Assembly: GCA_013203065.1 (NCBI GenBank) | Contig: JABMQV010000374.1 | Location: forward strand, 1 to 9,856 | Length of the DNA stretch: 9,856 nt | Origin: Desulfobacteraceae bacterium | Lineage (GTDB): Bacteria; Desulfobacterota; DSM-4660; Desulfatiglandales; Desulfatiglandaceae | Reading direction: 5' to 3' | In this document: positions 5,507 through 9,856 of the stretch, in pieces | How positions within the stretch are numbered: position 1 is the stretch's first letter | Layout: each line of letters starts with the position of its first letter | Position numbers and translations under genes: made by a program | Notes under the pieces: model-generated | Database searches by the model: none | Seen by the model: only the letters and a program-made list of their open reading frames with translations | What the model was told of the DNA's origin: nothing

Positions 5507-7798
5507 TCACTTCGGAACAGGAAATTTGATAATAAACCGACTGCCCTCACCTTCCCGGGTTTCAACATCAACGGTTCCGTCATAATTCTGCACAATGCCG
5601 TAGCTGATGGAAAGTCCCAATCCGGTGCCCTTGCCCACTTCTTTGGTGGTGAAAAAGGGTTCAAAAACCTTGTCCAGGTTAGACTTCGGGATGCCGGCCC
5701 CCGTATCCTCAATCTCTATGATCACGAAACCGTTCAGGAGGCTGGTTCTGAGAAATATCCGCTTCTTTCCCTTGTCACTACCCTGTTCCCACTTCTCTTC
5801 GATGGCATCCCTCGCATTGATCAGCAAATTGACAAAGACCTGTTCCAACCGGTTTGAATCGGCTCTGATGGGTGGGAGATCTTTTGCCAGATCCTTCACC
5901 ACCTCTATCTCGCGAAGCTTTAATTGCTGACTGAAGATATCAAGAGACCTGTTTAGTGCCTCGTTGACCTGCACCTTCTCCTTTTTGACGCCTGACTTAC
6001 GGCCGAATTCCCTCATATGGTTTATAATTCTTGAGGCCCGATCCACATGGCTATCGATCTCTTGGGCCATTGTGTTGAGTATCTCATCCTTGATGGGTTC
6101 GTTGGCCTCGGCCTTTCTCCTCAGGTAACTACTTGCGGTCTTGATAACGGAAAGGGGCTGATTCAACTCGTGGGCGACCCCGGTGGCCATTTCCCCGAGG
6201 GTCGCCATCTTACTGGCCTGTATGAGTTGCTGTTCCGCCATGAGCCTCGTGGTAATATCGCTTGTGGTAACCAACAGGACCTTCCGGCCCAGGTAGTCAG
6301 AAGCCGAAACCCGGATGTTGACGTAAATGACATTGCCATCCTTTCGGGTCTGTCTCACCTGATTCAGGATATCAAACCCCTTTATCTTAGCTGCATACTG
6401 TTCCCGTTCCTCTTCTTCTTCAAAGAGGTTGAGGAAGGATGTCATAAACAGTGAATCCTTGTCGAATCCGTAGACGGCGGCCACACTGTCATTACAGTCC
6501 AATATTTCAAGGGTCTTGTCATCCAAGACAAAAATGGGGTTGGGCATGGTATTGAAAATGGTTCGATATTTCTCCTCCGACTTCTCCACCTCCCACTCCA
6601 ACCGCTTCATCTGAGTCACGTCAAGACACATCTCCATTGCCGCCGTAACCTCCCCTTTGGAATCCCTGATCGGGGAAGTCCTCACCAGCCAGAAAGAACG
6701 GGTGCCGTCTTTATTGATACCTTCCTCTTCACTATGATGGGATTCACCGTCTTCAAAGGTCCTCAAGACGGGACATATCTCGCACCTCTCCGAGCGGCCT
6801 TTGTAGGCCTTAAAGCAGTAATCCCCGAGTCTCGGGGCAAATTTCTCGGCAAACTCACGGTTGTATCTGATGAGTCTCAAATCCCTGTCCTGAACGGTAA
6901 TATAACAGGGGGCAAGCTCAAAGATACGCTGGTATTCCTCCTTTTGTTTGTTTAGCTCCTCCTGCTTCTTCCCGATCTCTCTGCCCATTTGATCTATTGC
7001 GAGGGCCAACTGGCCTATTTCATCACCCCTGGCAATGTCGACCGAATAGTTATATTCTCCATTGCCGATATGTCTGGTTCCCGCGATCAGTTTTTTGATG
7101 GGTCGATTTACAAATCTCATCAGAAAGAACCCCACAATGGCGGAAGTTCCCAAAAAGATAAGCAGGGCAAAGCCGATAATCCCCCTTTCATAGGAGGCGA
7201 TGGCGCCATCGGTATCCTTCAGGGAGACCACCACATCCAGCCCGCCCAAAACCTTTTTCCCTTCAGGATGAACGTGGCACGCATCGGTTGAGCAACCCGG
7301 TTCGTTATAGATGGGGCTGATGATCCCCAAGCGTGGGTCTCCACTGGGTGAATCAAAGACACGCGTCCTTCCCGCCAGACCCACAGATTCCAAAGGAGGT
7401 TTTGTTCTGTGGCAGATATCGCATGCCTCCGTCTTTATGTTTGTTACCTGATCTATCTCCTCGGCCCTGTTGGAAAATTTGATTTGCCCCTTTTTATTGT
7501 AGATCCGAATATTTTTTATCTCTTTCTGCCGGGCGATATTATTGATGATCTGGTTTATATCGTCCCTTGAATTTAGCTTCATGGCGAAGTGGGTGCCCAG
7601 TCTTATGGTATTTCCCAACCTGTCGGCCCCCGCTACGATGTTTTCGACCGCCCTTTCCTTATACTGCTTGATGTTGTAGTAGGCCCAGGCGGATATAACC
7701 AGCAACAGGGTCAATCCGACACAAATGATCAGCCGGAGACTGAGGCTGCGGAAGATATTCTGAAATCGAGAGGGTGTTCTGGACATGAGACTTCCCAT
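5507..7798 (-). CDS. Membrane sensor histidine kinase with periplasmic c-type heme motifs, HAMP and two PAS domains
   Basis: This 763-residue kinase has, in order: a basic N-terminus; TM1 (about 21-41); a periplasmic domain (42-205); TM2 (206-228); HAMP (229-282); PAS1 (285-395); PAS2 (405-520); a phosphotransfer helix with His543 in VAHELNQPLS; and an ATPase domain with N box Asn657/Asn661, Asp698 in EDTGAGI, FEPFFTTK and GTGLGL. The periplasmic part has CDICH (Cys126, Cys129, His130) and CSTDACH (Cys169, Cys174, His175), that is CxxCH and CX4CH. Both are known c-heme attachment motifs, and the second type occurs in cytochrome c3. A redox- or gas-sensing role is inferred. PAS1 has Cys298, Cys328, Cys339 and Cys342 (C-x10-C-x2-C). 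There is no receiver in this protein. It heads the minus-strand cluster. ATG 7798 has no good SD; ATG 7786 (Met5) has GGGAAG just upstream and may be the true start. Confidence 0.93.
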   Translation of the reverse strand: MGSLMSRTPSRFQNIFRSLSLRLIICVGLTLLLVISAWAYYNIKQYKERAVENIVAGADRLGNTIRLGTHFAMKLNSRDDINQIINNIARQKEIKNIRIYNKKGQIKFSNRAEEIDQVTNIKTEACDICHRTKPPLESVGLAGRTRVFDSPSGDPRLGIISPIYNEPGCSTDACHVHPEGKKVLGGLDVVVSLKDTDGAIASYERGIIGFALLIFLGTSAIVGFFLMRFVNRPIKKLIAGTRHIGNGEYNYSVDIARGDEIGQLALAIDQMGREIGKKQEELNKQKEEYQRIFELAPCYITVQDRDLRLIRYNREFAEKFAPRLGDYCFKAYKGRSERCEICPVLRTFEDGESHHSEEEGINKDGTRSFWLVRTSPIRDSKGEVTAAMEMCLDVTQMKRLEWEVEKSEEKYRTIFNTMPNPIFVLDDKTLEILDCNDSVAAVYGFDKDSLFMTSFLNLFEEEEEREQYAAKIKGFDILNQVRQTRKDGNVIYVNIRVSASDYLGRKVLLVTTSDITTRLMAEQQLIQASKMATLGEMATGVAHELNQPLSVIKTASSYLRRKAEANEPIKDEILNTMAQEIDSHVDRASRIINHMREFGRKSGVKKEKVQVNEALNRSLDIFSQQLKLREIEVVKDLAKDLPPIRADSNRLEQVFVNLLINARDAIEEKWEQGSDKGKKRIFLRTSLLNGFVIIEIEDTGAGIPKSNLDKVFEPFFTTKEVGKGTGLGLSISYGIVQNYDGTVDVETREGEGSRFIIKFPVPK

Positions 7799-8150
7799 CC
7801 GGGGAAATTCTGACCTGGGTTTACCTTTCCTGATATCTCATTATTTATACGCCGCTTAACATGTCAACATGAAAAACCTGCCCCCGTTGTCCTCACAGAT
7901 TTGCACAGGAAAAACAGGGTGCGCGAGGGGTGATATCTCTTCATCCACAGCAGGTGAGGCTTGCAATCCCTTGACGTGTGTCATAATCTGTTAAAAACGT
8001 CACATATCCTCTCCATTCCTACACCACGGTGGCCGAGTTTATGGAGAACTAACAATTCCGCGGGTTTCCAAAATATCCACGGAGGCCATTTGGGATTTCT
8101 ATCTCCACAATGCCCTAATTTGCTCCACAAACGCCTGTGTAAACATTGCT
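7799..8150. other. Divergent intergenic region between two kinase genes
   Basis: This 352-bp stretch holds no convincing gene. It contains the promoter of the minus-strand cluster (7840-7867). A 9-bp direct repeat TGATATCTC occurs at 7831-7839 and 7931-7939. The dyad CATGT-N2-ACATG lies at 7860-7871. TGAC-N4-GTCA (7972-7983) and ACGTCA (7997-8002) form a second group of inverted half-sites. For the rightward gene the best -35-like word is TTGACG (7971-7976), but no good -10 sits 16-18 bp downstream, so its promoter is unresolved. From about 8010 to 8150 the sequence is a possible 140-nt leader in which nothing specific was recognised beyond CTCCACAA occurring twice (near 8103 and 8123). Confidence 0.6.
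7840..7867 (-). promoter_or_regulatory. Sigma70-type promoter for the heme-kinase cluster
   Basis: On the minus strand a perfect -35 TTGACA (7867-7862) is followed by a 16-bp spacer and the -10 AATAAT (7845-7840), five of six bases matching consensus. Transcription would start near 7833, leaving a leader of roughly 35-47 nt before either candidate ATG of the kinase. A dyad overlaps the -35 box and one copy of a direct repeat abuts the -10 box, both fitting places for repressor or activator sites. Confidence 0.6.
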
Positions 8151-9719
8151 ATGGGACCTGATAAAATGAGTACGGATCATTGGAAAGTGCTGATCATTGA
8201 TGATGAAGAAGGTATCCGCAAGGTGCTGTCTATCACCCTTTCGGATGCGGGCTATGAAGTACTGACTGCCGCTGACGGGGAGAGCGGGCTAAAATTGAGT
8301 GATGAAAAATCTCCCCAGATCATTATCACGGATATTCGCATGCCCGGAATGAGCGGTCTTGAGGTGCTCAAACAAATCAAGAAGGGGAATAGCAACAAAG
8401 AGGTAATCGTGGTGACGGCCTTTGGTGAAATGGAACTTGCTGTCCGCGCCTTACAGCTCGATGCCTCCGACTTCATCACCAAACCGATCCATGATGAGGC
8501 CCTGTTTGTGGCCCTGGAGCGTGCCAAGGAGAGGTATGAAACCCGCAAAGAAATCGACGATTATACCGAGATCTTGGAAGAAAGATGGATGGATACGGCC
8601 GAGGAACTGGCCAGGGCCTTTGATTTTCAGAATAACCTGATCGAGAGCTCCATTGACGGGATTATGGCCTGGAAAAGAGACGGGAGAGTGATCACTTTTA
8701 ACAAGGCCCTGCAACATATGTTGGGTTATTTTAGAGACGAAGTGATTGGAAAAATGTCATTTGACCAGTTTTTTTCCCCAGGGGGAGCCAAAGGGCTAAA
8801 GGAGAGCTTGTATTCCGAGGCCTATGGAGGAAAAAATCAGCTCTTTCTCTTTGAGACCAATCTCATTTCCAAGACTCAAAAAAAGCTCCCGGTCCAGCTT
8901 TCCGCACGGGTCCTCTTTGACGAGGGCAAAGAGATCGGAATCGTGGGATTTTTCAGGGACCTGAGAGAAATCAGGAGGCTTGAACAGCAGTTTACTGATC
9001 AGACACAGCTCCTTCACCAGGACAAAATGATCTCAATGGGCAGGCTGGCCGCAAGCATGGTCCATGAGATCAACAATCCGCTTGCGGGTATCCTGAATTA
9101 TATTCGGCTCATGATAAAGATCATAAAACGAGACACCCTGGAACCTGAAAAAATCAAGAAATTTTCACGTTACCTGGGTCTTGTGGAGAGTGAGACCAGC
9201 CGTTGCTCCAAAATCGTCTCCAACCTCCTCGCCTTCTCACGGAAGTCTGAAATGAAATTTGCTGAAATCGATATGGGTGATCTCCTGCAAAGATGTGTTA
9301 TGCTGAGCCAGCACAAACTCACACTGCAGAACATTCAGATAAAGACCGAGTCTGATCCTGCTGTTCCACCTATATGGGGTGACTTTAATCAGATCCAGCA
9401 ATGTATCATAAATCTCATCTTCAATGGCATCGACGCAATGCCCGAGGGTGGTACACTTGCCATAAGCAGTTCTTTTGAGGCAGGGGAAGGGGTTGTCCAG
9501 ATAAAGGTCGAAGATACCGGATGCGGCATTGCCAAGGAAGACATCCCGTATATCTTCGACCGTTTTTTCACTACCAAAGAGGAGGGAAAAGGGATCGGAC
9601 TTGGGCTTTCAACGGTTCAGGGCGTCATTGATCGGCATAAGGGGAGCATTGATGTCAGAAGTAAGCAGGGGGAAGGGACCACTGTCACCATCAAACTTCC
9701 CGCGGGAGAAAAGGGGTAA
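8151..9719 (+). CDS. Receiver-PAS-histidine kinase
   Basis: This is a 522-residue cytoplasmic protein. The receiver (about 12-128) has Asp17/Asp18 in IIDDEEG, phospho-acceptor Asp61 in ITDIRMPGMSG, Thr89 and Lys111 in TKPIHD. A coiled coil spans about 128-158. A PAS domain (about 160-275) starts FQNNLIESSIDGI and ends GFFRDLREIRRLE. The phosphotransfer helix has His305 in VHEINNPL with the usual acidic neighbour. The ATPase domain has N box Asn421/Asn425, Asp455 in EDTGCGI, FDRFFTTK and GIGLGLS. The receiver and linker closely resemble those of the receiver-kinase at 4340-5500, so the two are paralogues. The gene is divergent from the heme-kinase cluster across a 352-bp spacer. ATG 8151 lacks a clear SD. 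ATG 8166 (Met6, giving MSTDHWKVLIIDDEEG) has GGGA about 9 nt upstream and is an equally reasonable start. Confidence 0.92.
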   Translation: MGPDKMSTDHWKVLIIDDEEGIRKVLSITLSDAGYEVLTAADGESGLKLSDEKSPQIIITDIRMPGMSGLEVLKQIKKGNSNKEVIVVTAFGEMELAVRALQLDASDFITKPIHDEALFVALERAKERYETRKEIDDYTEILEERWMDTAEELARAFDFQNNLIESSIDGIMAWKRDGRVITFNKALQHMLGYFRDEVIGKMSFDQFFSPGGAKGLKESLYSEAYGGKNQLFLFETNLISKTQKKLPVQLSARVLFDEGKEIGIVGFFRDLREIRRLEQQFTDQTQLLHQDKMISMGRLAASMVHEINNPLAGILNYIRLMIKIIKRDTLEPEKIKKFSRYLGLVESETSRCSKIVSNLLAFSRKSEMKFAEIDMGDLLQRCVMLSQHKLTLQNIQIKTESDPAVPPIWGDFNQIQQCIINLIFNGIDAMPEGGTLAISSSFEAGEGVVQIKVEDTGCGIAKEDIPYIFDRFFTTKEEGKGIGLGLSTVQGVIDRHKGSIDVRSKQGEGTTVTIKLPAGEKG

Positions 9720-9736
9720 AGACCGGAGGCAAATCC

Positions 9737-9856
9737 CTATTCCCACCCCTCATCCTCGTCCCTCTCACGAAGCCCCCTTGCCTTGCGCATCATCTTGAGG
9801 ATCTCAACCCCCTGGGGACAGGCATATTCACAGCGGCCGCACAGGGTACAGATCCA
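9737..9856 (-). CDS. 4Fe-4S ferredoxin-type protein, HdrC-like C-terminus (partial)
   Basis: The last 120 bases encode, on the minus strand, 39 residues plus a TAG stop; the gene starts outside the window. The visible part begins WICTLCGRCEYACPQGVEI, a complete CxxCxxCxxxCP cluster-binding motif for one [4Fe-4S] centre. A short basic and acidic helix ending DEDEGWE follows. The pattern fits the second cluster of HdrC-type subunits of heterodisulfide reductases and related dicluster proteins (GlpC-like, SdhB-like), which pass electrons between flavin and Fe-S partners in anaerobes. Which of these it is cannot be decided from 39 residues. It converges on the receiver-PAS-kinase with a 17-bp gap and belongs to another transcription unit. 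Confidence 0.75.
   Translation of the reverse strand, partial: WICTLCGRCEYACPQGVEILKMMRKARGLRERDEDEGWE

Noticed and set aside
5019..5585. Plus-strand open frame of 188 codons opposite the receiver-kinase
   Set aside because: Serine/proline-rich low-quality translation antisense to conserved REC and HATPase motifs; a shadow frame.
7953..7966. Possible sigma54 promoter (GG...TTGC) before the rightward kinase
   Set aside because: The spacing between GG and GC is 8 bp instead of the required 10 bp.
7899..8144. Three DnaA-box-like words (7899-7907, 7941-7949, 8136-8144 inverted), each one base off TTWTNCACA
   Set aside because: No exact box, no AT-rich unwinding tract and no dnaA/dnaN-type neighbours; with one mismatch allowed such words are common, so an origin is not supported.
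7961..8161. Possible 66-codon leader ORF starting at TTG ahead of the receiver-PAS-kinase
   Set aside because: Its translation has no recognisable features, the TTG start is weakly supported, and it runs into the next gene's start; insufficient to call a gene.
9695..9736. Terminator between the convergent kinase and Fe-S genes (CCCGCGGG palindrome)
   Set aside because: The palindrome leaves no loop, lies within the coding end, and has no T-tract after it. The 21-bp gap at 3321-3341 likewise shows no hairpin.

Overview
The window looks like a piece of a mid-GC anaerobic bacterial chromosome, most likely Desulfobacterota (the former sulfate-reducing or syntrophic Deltaproteobacteria). No marker gene settles this. 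The inference rests on the mix of genes: a large-form PurL with a ~276-residue PurQ, a UroD-type methyltransferase fused to a corrinoid-binding module, a sensor kinase with periplasmic c-type heme motifs, several receiver-first histidine kinases, and the end of an HdrC-like iron-sulfur protein.

Layout. Positions 1-3320 (+ strand) carry the 3' end of purL, an overlapping purQ, a 122-bp gap with competing inverted repeats, and a 609-residue fusion of a MtaA/CmuA-like (UroD-fold) domain with a B12-binding domain. Converging on this after only 21 bp is a four-gene minus-strand cluster, transcribed from about 7.8 kb down to 3.3 kb: a membrane histidine kinase with CxxCH and CX4CH heme motifs, a receiver-histidine kinase starting 6 bp after the kinase stop, a universal stress protein, and a stand-alone receiver that starts with TTG. 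A 352-bp divergent intergenic region (7799-8150) holds a good sigma70-type promoter for that cluster and several small dyads. To its right, on the + strand, is a receiver-PAS-histidine kinase. Its receiver is a close paralogue of the one in the minus-strand cluster. The last 120 bases encode, on the minus strand, the C-terminus of a 4Fe-4S protein that converges on the kinase with a 17-bp gap.

How the genes may work together. The 4.5-kb core (3342-9719) encodes three histidine kinases, three receiver domains and a UspA protein, but no DNA-binding or other classical output domain. The simplest reading (inference) is a redox- or gas-responsive phosphorelay. The heme kinase would phosphorylate the N-terminal receivers of the two cytoplasmic kinases, and the stand-alone receiver and Usp would act as downstream parts. 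This is the most unusual system in the window. The second point of interest is the methyltransferase-corrinoid fusion, whose metal site appears to be His-x-Asp...Cys instead of His-x-Cys...Cys.
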